Assembly: GCA_025924495.1 (NCBI GenBank)
Contig: JAICIG010000222.1
Coordinates: 1-12,903 of the forward strand
DNA length: 12,903 nt
Source: Pirellulales bacterium
GTDB taxonomy: Bacteria > Planctomycetota > Planctomycetia > Pirellulales > JAICIG01
Reading direction: 5' to 3'
Part shown: in pieces, positions 1 to 7,809 of the stretch
How the letters are laid out: each line of letters begins with the position of its first letter
Position numbering within the stretch: position 1 is the stretch's first letter
Notes under the pieces: model-generated
What the model saw: the letters and a program-made list of their open reading frames with translations, nothing else
Told to the model about the DNA's origin: nothing
Database searches by the model: none
Translations under genes and position numbers: made by a program

Positions 1-603
1 CAGGCTCTCTTGATCTTTCATGCGACCATAGAGCTTGGCGAACATCTGATAGGGGTCGTCGAGCGGGGCGATTGGCTTGTTTGGCCCGGCGTAAATCATG
101 CGGGTCCAGGTATCGGCCCGTTCCGGCACGACCACGCCAAATTCCAACGAGCCGAAGCGCGTGCGGGTCTCGGGCCGCGATTGCAAAAAGTTCTTGATTT
201 CCTGGTCGATGGAAATGCCGCTCGACCATCCGGCGGGCGTGTCGGAGCCGCCTTGAATATTGCCCGGAAACAACTCGACGCCGGTCAGCAAACAGCCCAT
301 GCCGCGCATGTGGTTGTCGCCATCGCCGCGCACCTTGTCGCAGACGCCGTGCAGCACGAGCATCTTGTCGCGGAAGGCTTCCAGCGGCTTGAGGCTCTCT
401 TTGATCGTGAACTGATCTCCTTCCTCGTCGGGCCAGAACTGGGTTGGCACGACGCCGTTGGGACTGAACACGACCACCAGCCGCTGCTTGCGGCCTTGCG
501 TATTGGCAAAGCCCAGGCTGGGCAGGTTCCAAACGAAAGGAGCGGCGGCGGCGCCAAGACCGAGGCGGCGGATGAATTCGCGTCGTGTGCTGTTGCGGGC
601 CAT
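1..603 (-). CDS. DUF1552 family Tat-exported protein, 3' end outside window
   Basis: This is the first 201 codons of a protein that runs off the left edge of the window. The N-terminus carries a twin-arginine signal (STRREFI, residues 5-11, then a Gly/Ala-rich hydrophobic stretch, likely cleavage near residue 33), so the product is probably exported folded. The following part matches the start of the DUF1552 family as I know it: a VVVFSPNGV strand, a Trp-rich PTQFWP segment, VLHGVCDKV, then a [16 protein letters not shown] stretch around residues 91-106. The family's C-terminal His-rich motif would lie beyond the window. An AGGAAG ribosome-binding site lies 4 nt before the ATG at 603. The gene starts only 15 nt after the stop of the DUF1592-type gene, so the two are surely co-transcribed, the usual planctomycete arrangement. 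Its biochemical function is not established. Family assignment is confident; function is not. Confidence 0.9.
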   Translation of the reverse strand, partial: MARNSTRREFIRRLGLGAAAAPFVWNLPSLGFANTQGRKQRLVVVFSPNGVVPTQFWPDEEGDQFTIKESLKPLEAFRDKMLVLHGVCDKVRGDGDNHMRGMGCLLTGVELFPGNIQGGSDTPAGWSSGISIDQEIKNFLQSRPETRTRFGSLEFGVVVPERADTWTRMIYAGPNKPIAPLDDPYQMFAKLYGRMKDQESL

Positions 604-618
604 GTTGCTTCCTGAAGT

Positions 619-2904
619 TCAGCGAGTCGGACTGGGGGCTAGGGCGGAAGTCGCCGTCAAGTCTACCAATAATCGGCGGATATTATAACCGCTTTCGGCG
701 AACGTGCGCCTGAGCGGTTCAGGCTGGTCAGCCCCGTAAGCGCGGATCGGCTGCTTGACGAAATAGTGAAATAGTTGCTCGACAAAAGCCGCGTGGGTTT
801 CGTCGCAGTTGGCCAAAAACAAGGCCATTTGGCGTACGCCGTGGAACTCGGCTCTTTGCCCGGCCAGGGTCTCGTAGTAGCCCAGGTCGTCGATTGGCTT
901 GCCCTTTTCCTCGCTTCGATATCGGCCGACGGCGTCGTAGTGTTCCAGCGAAAAGCCGAGCGGATTGATCATTTCATGGCACGTCTGGCACGAGGTGGGG
1001 CTGGTCTGCAAAATCACCCGTTCGCGCGTCGTCAGGCCGGCGTGCAAGTCGGGGCTGAGCGGAGCGACGGCTTCCGGAGGCGGCCGCAATGCTCGGCCCA
1101 ACAGACTGCGGAAAATAAATACGCCGCGATGGATGGGCGAACTTGTCTGGTGGTAGGCGAAGCTCGACAGCAGAAACGGATGCGAAAGCAAACCCGCGCG
1201 CTGCTGCGGGTCGAGCGCAACTTTTTGAAACGGCGCCTCGGGCGGCAGGTTTGCGCCGTAGAACGGCGCCAGGCGGCCGTTCAGGAACAGAAAGTCGGCC
1301 AGCAGCAACTGGCGGAAGTCCGACGTTTCGCCATTCCAGACGACGTCGTCCAGGAACAAATCGAGCGAGTCGCGCAGGTCGGAGGCGACCGTCTCATTGA
1401 AGTCGGGAAACAATGTCCCATCCTTCGACAGATCGTCGGCGCGATCGACTCGCAACCACTGGTGGAAGAAGTCGTGCAGCTTGGCTCGCGTCCGCAAGTC
1501 GCCGAGCATGCGTTCGGCCTGTTGCGCGATCTGATCGCGCGCACTGAGTTGACCGCGGCCCGCGGCTTCGAGCAGTTGTCTGTCGGGCAAGGAATCCCAC
1601 AAGTACAGCGACATCCGCGAGGCAATATCGTACGCGTCGTTACCGCCGGTCTCGTGGTAGAGAAAACGAGGCGACTTGAGCGTCAACAGCACGACTTTCT
1701 TGACGGCGGCGTTCAAGTCGGTTGGATTTTGAAAATACCGATCGACGAAGAACGTCATTTGCTCGTCGTTCAGCGGTCGCCGCAGCGCCCGTTCGGCAAA
1801 GTGGCGACAATAATCTTGCACCCGTTGCGGTCGATCTGGCGCGTCGTCCTTGACGCCGGCCAATCGCGATAGATTCTTCGTCACGTGGCTGGCGACTTCG
1901 ATGGCCGCATAGGTCGTTGCCTGATCCCAGGCCTTTGAGATCGACGCGCCGCGCTCGTAACCCGTGCTGCGATCGTCGGGCGGGAAGGCAGTCTGAATCA
2001 CCAGCGTTTCCGAGCCGCGGTTGGGCGACAGGCAACGCTCGGGAACCGGTTGGACCACGCGATGCGGCGGTTTCCAGAGCAGCGAAATGGAGGCAGTCTT
2101 CTCTTTTGCTTCCTTCGATTTGAAGAACTCCAATCGCAAGGGATAAACGCGACCGCCGAGCAATTGAATCGCCTCGCGGTGTTCCGTCTCGTCGCCCGAC
2201 TTGACCCAGGCGTCGATCAGCGGCGTCGCCGGATCGTTAAGGAACAGCTTAGCGCCGTTTTCCGTTTTGAGGATGAACTCGTATTCGCCCGTTTCCGGCG
2301 CCAGGAGCGAGCCTTCCCAGCGGATCGAGAATTCGTTGGCGTCGATCTTCTCAGGCAGCGGGCCGGCTTCGCCAAAGTGGAAATTGACCGTCGGATCGCG
2401 CCGTTCCAGCACGCGCTTGTCGCCGCGGAAATGCTTCGCATTGAAATATTCGCCTCGCAAACCGTGCTCGTTGTCCCAACGCGGCGGGTCGCCGATGCTC
2501 ATCAGGTCGGCAATCATGTTGCGATACTGTCGAACTGTCAGCCGAGCCAGCTCGACGCGCGGGCGGTGAATCCGGGCCTGAGCGGCCTTGGAATAGAAGG
2601 CGTCATAGATATATGCCGCGACCTTCTCTGCGTCCTCGCCCACGCATGACTCGGGATCGTCCTCGGGCATGGTCTCGGAAATGACCTTCGCCAAATCCTT
2701 AATCGGGCGATCGCCAATCAGCGGTTTCGCGTCGCTATCGTTTCCCCCTTCGCCGGTCGCCCCGTGGCACTTGAGACACTTTTGTTGGTAGATCTGCTCG
2801 CCCGTCGGACCTTCGGCCGCATCGCTCGAGTCGGAGAGCAGGCAACAGGAAAGAAGAAACGCGAGAACGCAAGTTCGCGCTTGGTCGGCGTAAGACGGCA
2901 GCAT
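619..2904 (-). CDS. DUF1587/PA14/DUF1595/DUF1592/DUF1588/DUF1585 haem-c protein
   Basis: This is a 761-aa exported multidomain protein typical of planctomycetes. In order: an export signal (residues 1-30); a cytochrome c-like module with haem motif CLKCH at 43-47; a DUF1587-like segment (RPRVELARLTVRQYRN, 114-129); an inserted PA14-like domain (about 147-286, GLRGEYFN to the SLLWKP end); DUF1595 (about 361-420, FAERALRRPLNDEQ); DUF1592 (about 421-551); DUF1588 (about 568-666) holding a second haem motif, CQTCH at 639-643; and DUF1585 (about 678-751). The ATG at 2904 was chosen because the signal peptide starts there. The frame stays open up to 3096, but an ATG there would lie inside the candidate promoter and precede the hydrophobic stretch by 70 residues. 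The Shine-Dalgarno site is weak. Export as a lipoprotein is possible (LLSC at 17-20). Two haems suggest electron transfer and PA14 suggests glycan or surface binding; both are inference. It is the first gene of the operon with the DUF1552 gene. Confidence 0.93.
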   Translation of the reverse strand: MLPSYADQARTCVLAFLLSCCLLSDSSDAAEGPTGEQIYQQKCLKCHGATGEGGNDSDAKPLIGDRPIKDLAKVISETMPEDDPESCVGEDAEKVAAYIYDAFYSKAAQARIHRPRVELARLTVRQYRNMIADLMSIGDPPRWDNEHGLRGEYFNAKHFRGDKRVLERRDPTVNFHFGEAGPLPEKIDANEFSIRWEGSLLAPETGEYEFILKTENGAKLFLNDPATPLIDAWVKSGDETEHREAIQLLGGRVYPLRLEFFKSKEAKEKTASISLLWKPPHRVVQPVPERCLSPNRGSETLVIQTAFPPDDRSTGYERGASISKAWDQATTYAAIEVASHVTKNLSRLAGVKDDAPDRPQRVQDYCRHFAERALRRPLNDEQMTFFVDRYFQNPTDLNAAVKKVVLLTLKSPRFLYHETGGNDAYDIASRMSLYLWDSLPDRQLLEAAGRGQLSARDQIAQQAERMLGDLRTRAKLHDFFHQWLRVDRADDLSKDGTLFPDFNETVASDLRDSLDLFLDDVVWNGETSDFRQLLLADFLFLNGRLAPFYGANLPPEAPFQKVALDPQQRAGLLSHPFLLSSFAYHQTSSPIHRGVFIFRSLLGRALRPPPEAVAPLSPDLHAGLTTRERVILQTSPTSCQTCHEMINPLGFSLEHYDAVGRYRSEEKGKPIDDLGYYETLAGQRAEFHGVRQMALFLANCDETHAAFVEQLFHYFVKQPIRAYGADQPEPLRRTFAESGYNIRRLLVDLTATSALAPSPTR

Positions 2905-3067
2905 GGGTTCCAACAGAAAATCGATTGAATCAGGCAGGCGGGAAGAGCTTCGGCGATAGGGGTCGCGGAAACCCGGTAGGCGGATTCGAAACTCGGGCAG
3001 GCGCCAACAAGCCCCGGCATGAAAGCTCCTGTATGCGGCCATCGCGACCGCCAGACGACAGTGCCAT

Positions 3068-3096
3068 TCTATACTCAAGCTGCCGGGTTTGTCCAA
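3068..3096 (-). promoter_or_regulatory. Candidate sigma-70-type promoter for the DUF1592-DUF1552 operon
   Basis: On the minus strand TTGGAC (3091-3096) and TATAGA (3068-3073) are separated by exactly 17 nt. This is close to the consensus spacing, and the -10 has 4 of 6 matches. Transcription would begin near 3061, giving a leader of roughly 155 nt before the ATG at 2904. It is a pattern match only. Confidence 0.4.
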
Positions 3097-3320
3097 TCTG
3101 CGATGCCCCGCAAGTGCTATGTCTACCCGCGGTTACGCCCACACCCCTCGCTCGACGCACTCGCGTCTCACTTGCGAAAAGATTGCTGGCCCAACCAACT
3201 GTGTGCTTGGTGACATCGAAGAAGTCTGCCGCTGCCCGGCGACTCCACGCCACAAGAGCGTCCGGCAATTTCTGGTTCGCGCGGATTTTAATGAACCTCG
3301 TGCGGCGAATCTGCAAAGTC

Positions 3321-3349
3321 TGCCTGGCGATTGCCTCTTGCGGTATACT
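3321..3349 (+). promoter_or_regulatory. Weak candidate promoter for the antiporter gene
   Basis: A good -10-like hexamer TATACT (5 of 6 consensus matches) sits at 3344-3349. The hexamer 17 nt upstream (TGCCTG, 3321-3326) is a poor -35. Transcription from here would leave a leader of about 120 nt before the ATG at 3475. Confidence 0.22.
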
Positions 3350-3474
3350 TCAGCCCCGCGCCGCGCTTGGAACGACCCGGCGCACCATGTCTTGCCGGCC
3401 GAACGCGGCGTGCGGCGACAAGAAAAAAGGCGTCTTCGTTCGTTGTTCTTTTCGCACCAGCCTCGCGGCCGCCG

Positions 3475-5244
3475 ATGCACAATGTGGAACTCATTCTGAC
3501 GCTCACCGGCGCCTTGGCGGCGGCGCTCGTGCTGGGGTACATCACCCAGCGGCTCGGGCTGTCGCCGATTGTCGGCTATCTGATCGCCGGCATTATGGTG
3601 GGCGAGAACACGCCCGGCTTCGTGGCAAATCCAGAATTGGCCAACCAGCTTGCCGAGATTGGCGTCGTGTTGTTGATGTTCGGCGTCGGTTTGCATTTTC
3701 ATCTTAAGGAACTTGTCGCCGTCCGGCAGATTGCCATCCCGGGCGCCCTGGGCCAGAGCTTGGTCGCCACGGCGCTCGGCGCGATCGCCGCCTATTGGCT
3801 GGGCTTCGGCTGGCAGGCTGGCATTGTGTTCGGGTTGGCGATCTCGGTTGCCAGCACGGTGGTGCTGACTCGGGTGCTGGCCGATAACCATGATTTGCAC
3901 ACGCCGGTCGGACACATCGCCGTCGGCTGGCTGGTTGTCGAAGACCTGTTTACGGTCCTGGTCCTGGTCGTCATGCCGGCCCTGTTCGGAGGCAAGCAGG
4001 CGGGCGCCGGAGAATTGGCGCTGGCGCTCGCAATCGCCGGGCTGAAGATCGGCATCCTGGTGGCGTTCACCTTTGTGGTCGGCGGCCGCGCCATTCCGTG
4101 GCTGCTGGACTTTGTCGCGCGGACCCGCTCGCGCGAGTTATTCACGCTGACAATTCTTGTCATCGCGCTCGGCATCGCGGTAGGGTCGGCGGGACTGTTC
4201 GGCGTGTCGATGGCGCTGGGAGCTTTTCTTGCCGGCATGGTCGTCGGCCGGTCGGAATTCAGCGTGCGTGCCGCTTCGGAGGCATTGCCGATGCGCGATG
4301 CCTTTGCCGTACTGTTCTTTGTTTCAGTCGGAATGCTGTTCGACCCGCGCCAAGTGTTGACGGCCCCGTGGCTGACGCTGATCTCGATCTTGATCGTCGT
4401 CGTCGGCAAACCTCTGGCGGCATTCGCGATTACCTTGGTGCTCGGTCGCCCTGTGAAAGTCGCCCTGGCGGTGGCTGCCGCGCTGGCGCAAATCGGCGAG
4501 TTCTCGTTCATTCTCGGCACGTTGGGCAAAGAATTGGGCGTGATCAATGAGCGGATGACGAATTGCCTCGTGGCCTGCGCGATTGTTTCGATTTCGATCA
4601 ATCCGATTCTCTACCGGCTCGTCCGCCCGCTCGAAGCCTGGGCGTCGCGCCGGCCGAGGCTATGGCGATGGCTCAATCGCCGCGTCCCGCCCGCAGTTGC
4701 CTCGCCGGGCAAGACGGACGGGGACCAAGAACCTGCCGTCAACCCGCGCCATCGTGCGATTATTATTGGCTATGGACCGGTCGGCGGCACGCTGGCTCGT
4801 TTGCTGAGCGACAACGGCATCGATCCGGTCGTGATCGAGATGAATCTCGACACGGTGCGCCGCTTGAAAGAAGAGGGCCGCGAGGCAGTTTACGGCGACG
4901 CCAGCCACCAGGAGACCCTTGAAGCCGCCGGCGTCGATCGCGCCGCCAACCTGATTCTGAGTGCTTCTGGCATGCAGGCGAGCGCCGAAGTCATTCGCCT
5001 GGCGCGCGAACTCAATCCGAAGATTCGGATTTTGGTCCGCACGGCTTATTTGCGCGAGGCGTCCGAATTGGAAGCGGCCGGAGCCGACGCGGTGTTTTCC
5101 GAAGAAGGAGAAGTGGCGCTGGCCATGAACCAGTCGGTGCTCAAGCAGCTCGGCGCTACCCCCGAGCAGATCGATCGCGAACGTGAGCGACTACAAGCGG
5201 ATCTCTTCGCCTCGATCCCAAAGGCGACTGCGTCTCGTCGATGA
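3475..5244 (+). CDS. ybaL: YbaL/Kef-type cation:proton antiporter with TrkA_N domain
   Basis: This is a 589-aa inner-membrane protein of the CPA2 monovalent cation:proton antiporter family, probably exchanging K+ (or Na+) for protons. Residues 1-385 are a run of hydrophobic helices (Na_H_Exchanger domain) with the helix-end motif GYLIAGIMVGENTPG near 34-48 and the acidic pair E156-D157 in GWLVVEDLFTV, where CPA2 proteins carry ion-binding acids. A linker leads to a Rossmann TrkA_N/RCK domain (about 424-545) with GYGPVG at 432-437, E455 at the end of strand 2, and YGDAS at 473-477; it should bind a dinucleotide and gate transport. There is no second TrkA_C domain. The WLVVED motif and domain order resemble E. 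coli YbaL more than KefB/KefC, and the length is close to YbaL. The ATG at 3475 was chosen because it starts the first helix; no clear Shine-Dalgarno precedes it. An in-frame ATG at 3331 would add 48 non-hydrophobic residues. It is monocistronic and convergent with the next gene. The transported ion is not shown. Confidence 0.93.
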   Translation: MHNVELILTLTGALAAALVLGYITQRLGLSPIVGYLIAGIMVGENTPGFVANPELANQLAEIGVVLLMFGVGLHFHLKELVAVRQIAIPGALGQSLVATALGAIAAYWLGFGWQAGIVFGLAISVASTVVLTRVLADNHDLHTPVGHIAVGWLVVEDLFTVLVLVVMPALFGGKQAGAGELALALAIAGLKIGILVAFTFVVGGRAIPWLLDFVARTRSRELFTLTILVIALGIAVGSAGLFGVSMALGAFLAGMVVGRSEFSVRAASEALPMRDAFAVLFFVSVGMLFDPRQVLTAPWLTLISILIVVVGKPLAAFAITLVLGRPVKVALAVAAALAQIGEFSFILGTLGKELGVINERMTNCLVACAIVSISINPILYRLVRPLEAWASRRPRLWRWLNRRVPPAVASPGKTDGDQEPAVNPRHRAIIIGYGPVGGTLARLLSDNGIDPVVIEMNLDTVRRLKEEGREAVYGDASHQETLEAAGVDRAANLILSASGMQASAEVIRLARELNPKIRILVRTAYLREASELEAAGADAVFSEEGEVALAMNQSVLKQLGATPEQIDRERERLQADLFASIPKATASRR

Positions 5245-5273
5245 TCACGGCGGCGCCATCGCCCTTGCCGTGA
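5245..5273. terminator. Hairpin between convergent genes, likely bidirectional terminator
   Basis: Arms TCACGGC (5245-5251) and GCCGTGA (5267-5273) pair perfectly. Inside them GGCG (5252-5255) pairs with CGCC (5260-5263) around a CCAT loop, giving an 11-bp stem with a 3-nt bulge. It starts right after the antiporter stop codon and fills most of the 42-nt gap to the stop of the convergent Ig-like gene. No T-run follows on either strand, so it is not a textbook intrinsic terminator. Confidence 0.5.
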
Positions 5274-5286
5274 AGTCTCGTCGGTA

Positions 5287-6507
5287 CTATTTCACGTCGA
5301 AGGGCAGCATCGCCTCTTCGCCGATGATCCGCTCGGTGACTGGCTTCAATTCGTCGACCTCGAAGGGGCGGCCAATGCTGTTGCCCGCCAGATCTTCAAG
5401 CGTCTTGGCGACGACGATTTGGTAACGGCCTGCTTTCCAGCGATCTTGCGAAGGCCGGAAGCGCCAGCGCGTTTCACCGCGATCAATGGAGACTTCGCCG
5501 CTCAATCGCTGGCCCTCCGCCGTTTGCACCGAGAGCACTCGTTCGAGCATCGCTTCGTCGAGCGATTCGGGAAAACGCAGTTCGAGCGGTTCGTTCGATC
5601 CGGCCGCCGGAGAACGGAGCTTCCAGTTGGCGGGGTCGGGCGGCGAATTGTCCGGGGGCCCGACGGTGAAGGTCTTGCGAAAGCCGGCGACGAGAGGCCG
5701 GCCGGCGGCATCTTGCCAGGCACGATCGACGACCAGCGTGTACGTCTTGCCTTCTTCAAGCACGGGGCCGGCTTCTTCGCGCGGCTTTAAACCTCGCTTG
5801 ATTCGGCCCGGGTCGAACAACAGCGTAAAGCGGCGGCCGCTCGGATTCCAAAGTTCTTCGCCAAGTTCCAAAAACGGCAGGTCGATCGGTTTGCCTTCGG
5901 CATCGAGCAGTTGCAAATGATCATAGGCCTGGCCGCGGGCCATTGGCCCGGAAAAGTGCACGTAGAATTTGAGTTGGTTTTCCGGCAAACGGTCGCTGGT
6001 TGGGTAAACAGCGGTAATCTCCGTGCGCTCTGACAGGGGCGCTGCCTTGATCTCGAATTCCTTCAGCAGCGGCGGCTCCGCGGAACTGACACGAAAGACC
6101 GCTCGATAGTGCACGCCGGCTTCAAGCGGATACCGTGGCTGAAATCGCAGGACGCTATCTCGGACGGCATAGCTGCCCGCCATTGGCGTTTTCGTCGCGA
6201 CGTCGCTCGCTTTACCGGCCGGTTGAGAGTTACTCGGTTGAGCAGGAACGACATAGACGGCGAATGTGGAAGTCCATGTTGAATCCTCTTGAGAAATCTG
6301 CGCGAACTTAGCGAGCGCCGCCGAGGGAAGGCCGGAGACTTCGAACGCTTGTCTCCCCTCCTCAGTTTCGATCAAGCGGATTCGCGTTGACGACGTTTCC
6401 TCGGCAGCGTGTGCGCTTGGCGTCAACACGCGATCGTCACTGCTGGAAACGGCCATCAACAGACCGAGAATGAGCAAACCACAGCTAACCGTCGCCGGTC
6501 GACACAT
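5287..6507 (-). CDS. Exported protein with three Ig-like (SbsA/Big_5-type) domains
   Basis: This is a 406-aa exported protein. A Sec signal peptide occupies residues 1-34/35 (hydrophobic LLILGLLMAV, cleavage near SAHA-AEE). The mature part is built of three beta-rich Ig-like units, at about 42-155, 160-285 and 295-386. They repeat features of the SbsA/Big_5 fold: LRFQPRYPLEAGVHYRAVF in unit 1, PENQLKFYVHFSGPM and LEEGKTYTLVVD in unit 2, RFRPSQDRWKAGRYQIVV in unit 3. Unit 2 also has a FDPGRIKRGLKPREE segment. No catalytic motif is seen, so a structural, adhesive or substrate-presenting role is the natural inference. The ATG at 6507 has an AGGT-type site 7 nt upstream (6515-6518). It is the last gene of the minus-strand trio and lies 146 nt after the previous stop, with two hairpins in the gap, so expression may be partly uncoupled. 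The domain call is moderately sure; the role is unknown. Confidence 0.85.
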   Translation of the reverse strand: MCRPATVSCGLLILGLLMAVSSSDDRVLTPSAHAAEETSSTRIRLIETEEGRQAFEVSGLPSAALAKFAQISQEDSTWTSTFAVYVVPAQPSNSQPAGKASDVATKTPMAGSYAVRDSVLRFQPRYPLEAGVHYRAVFRVSSAEPPLLKEFEIKAAPLSERTEITAVYPTSDRLPENQLKFYVHFSGPMARGQAYDHLQLLDAEGKPIDLPFLELGEELWNPSGRRFTLLFDPGRIKRGLKPREEAGPVLEEGKTYTLVVDRAWQDAAGRPLVAGFRKTFTVGPPDNSPPDPANWKLRSPAAGSNEPLELRFPESLDEAMLERVLSVQTAEGQRLSGEVSIDRGETRWRFRPSQDRWKAGRYQIVVAKTLEDLAGNSIGRPFEVDELKPVTERIIGEEAMLPFDVK

Positions 6508-6540
6508 GCGAAAGACCTGAGCAGGAAGAGGGGCCGAGCG

Positions 6541-6574
6541 CGACGCGCCGCAGGCTGATGTCTGCGGCGCGTCG
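6541..6574. repeat. Perfect 13-bp inverted repeat (hairpin)
   Basis: CGACGCGCCGCAG (6541-6553) and CTGCGGCGCGTCG (6562-6574) are perfect reverse complements around an 8-nt loop. The stem is almost all G:C and would be very stable in RNA from either strand. It lies between the propeller-like gene and the Ig-like gene of the minus-strand operon. No U-tract follows. It could be a terminator or attenuator, an mRNA-processing or stability element, or a protein-binding palindrome. Confidence 0.7.
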
Positions 6575-6594
6575 GGCGGCTAGACCGAAGCCCG

Positions 6595-6619
6595 GCCGCC
6601 TGGTGGCCGTCCAGGCGGC
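6595..6619. repeat. Perfect 9-bp inverted repeat (second hairpin)
   Basis: GCCGCCTGG (6595-6603) and CCAGGCGGC (6611-6619) pair perfectly around a 7-nt loop. In the direction of transcription (minus) this is the first structure after the stop codon of the 370-aa gene (34 nt downstream), followed 20 nt later by the 13-bp hairpin. No U-tract follows. A tandem terminator or partial attenuator is plausible. Confidence 0.6.
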
Positions 6620-6653
6620 AGGTACAAAAATGATCTACGCCAAGCGCGTACGA

Positions 6654-7766
6654 CTACGGCAGTTCTACCGTTTGCAGGTTGAACTGGCCCGCATCGTTAC
6701 GGACAAGCAACAAAGCACGATCCTGATCGTACTTGTCCAGGTGCTGAACTCCCTTCAGGCTGTCGATCGTCTGATAGACGATGCCCGCTTTGTCGGGAAT
6801 CTGCTGCGTGATGCCTTTGGCCTTGTCGAAGTCCTGCGTCGGAATCTTCATTACGCCGCGAGCGCTATTGGCCATCAGTAGCCAGTCGGAGCCATCCTTC
6901 TTGTAAACGACCATGTCGAGCGGCCGATTGCGGTTGCCGAGCTCGGCAATCGTCGTGCCCTTGACCTTCTGGCCGGGTGTCAGAGCCGAGACAGGAATCT
7001 TCACCAGTGGCGTGCAAGTGTAGGCGGCCAGCAAGTAGTCTTGGCCGGCGATGTTGTAGGAAGCAAAGGTTCGCACCGGGGATTGCGTTTCGAACTTGCC
7101 GTGCGCTCCATGGTAGATTTCGATACTGGCGCCCGCATCGGTCTTGGAGAAGGGGAAAGGAATCGAGCGCAGGTTCGAGGAGAACTCCTCGTTCGACAAG
7201 CCGGCGACGAAGACGCGGCCGTCGACATAGGCCAGATCTGTAATCGATTCTTGTCGCTGGCTATTTCCGCGGCGGTCTTTGGCGTCGGCGCTGGGAGCAT
7301 TGGGCAACTCGGCCTTGCCGTACTTGACCTTCTCGAGCGATAAATCAGACAGTTTTCCGGTCGTGTCGATGCGAACGATGGCCGGCGCGGCGTCGGGACC
7401 GCGACCGCGCGAAACGGAGAAGTAAGCCGTGCCCGACGCCGGATTGACGGCCAGATCATTGATCAAGATCTTGTCCGGCGTCGTTCCCAGCAGCGAGGCG
7501 ATTTTCTCGTCGACCTGTTCGACGTTGAGCGGACCTCGCGAGGATTTTTCTGAGCGGTCGCCCGTATCGATGGCAAAGATGGCGGCCCCCTGCGGATCGC
7601 CGACGAACAACACGCCGTCGGGGCCAAAGGCCAACGGCCCTGCCGACTTCAAGTCGGGCGCGCCTTGCTTGTCGAGCCCTTGGGAAAGACTGTCGGCGTG
7701 TAGGGCGGTTGCCGCCGCCAGCAGGATGGCGAAGGCGGCGCCAAAGTTACGCATCGCATGCAACAT
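6654..7766 (-). CDS. Exported propeller-like protein of unknown function
   Basis: I do not recognise a named family. It is 370 aa with a Sec signal peptide (residues 1-24, ALLHydrophobic core then ALHA-DS). The mature part seems to contain about six blade-like strand groups: 41-67 (LAFGPDGVLFVGD), 102-134 (NDLAVNPASGTAYFSVSRG), 175-206 (ITDLAYVDGRVFVAGL), 231-262 (YLLAAYTCTPLVKIP), 281-309 (DWLLMANSARGVMKIP) and 340-367 (RALLLVRNDAGQF). This suggests a six-bladed beta-propeller of the NHL/SMP-30 or PQQ-like type, by inference only. No catalytic residues can be named. The ATG at 7766 is preceded by a good GAAAGGA site (7773-7779) 6 nt upstream. The gene lies 43 nt after the PQQ-like gene and is very likely co-transcribed with it. 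A shared role with its exported neighbours is plausible but unproven. Confidence 0.85.
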   Translation of the reverse strand: MLHAMRNFGAAFAILLAAATALHADSLSQGLDKQGAPDLKSAGPLAFGPDGVLFVGDPQGAAIFAIDTGDRSEKSSRGPLNVEQVDEKIASLLGTTPDKILINDLAVNPASGTAYFSVSRGRGPDAAPAIVRIDTTGKLSDLSLEKVKYGKAELPNAPSADAKDRRGNSQRQESITDLAYVDGRVFVAGLSNEEFSSNLRSIPFPFSKTDAGASIEIYHGAHGKFETQSPVRTFASYNIAGQDYLLAAYTCTPLVKIPVSALTPGQKVKGTTIAELGNRNRPLDMVVYKKDGSDWLLMANSARGVMKIPTQDFDKAKGITQQIPDKAGIVYQTIDSLKGVQHLDKYDQDRALLLVRNDAGQFNLQTVELP

Positions 7767-7809
7767 ATTGCGTCCTTTCTCGAATGAGTTCGTTCAGTCA
7801 GACGCGGCA

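Larger units (their letters stand above)
2905..3474. other. 570-nt divergent intergenic region
   Basis: This gap lies between the starts of the DUF1592-type gene (minus) and the antiporter gene (plus). It holds the candidate minus-strand promoter at 3068-3096 and a weak plus-strand -10-like box at 3344-3349. Several reading frames stay open here, but their translations are Arg/Pro/Cys-rich with no recognisable domain and look like GC-driven open frames. I see no RNA gene or repeat. Confidence 0.5.

Noticed and set aside
775..1872. A 365-codon open frame on the plus strand opposite the DUF1592-type gene.
   Set aside because: It lies wholly antisense to a gene with clear domains and haem motifs. 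The translation has no recognisable domain and looks like a GC-rich shadow frame.
2905..3096. A 64-residue N-terminal extension of the DUF1592-type protein.
   Set aside because: The ATG at 3096 falls inside the candidate promoter and would bury the signal peptide 70 residues into the protein.
2925..3707. Open frames across the 2905-3474 gap (plus 2925-3707, minus 3133-3915).
   Set aside because: Both run into the antiporter coding region in another frame or antisense. They lack ribosome-binding sites and have Arg/Cys/Pro-rich composition without domains.
6541..6619. The paired hairpins as a CRISPR fragment or transposon ends.
   Set aside because: The two stems differ in sequence, there is no spacer-repeat periodicity, and no transposase or target duplication is present.
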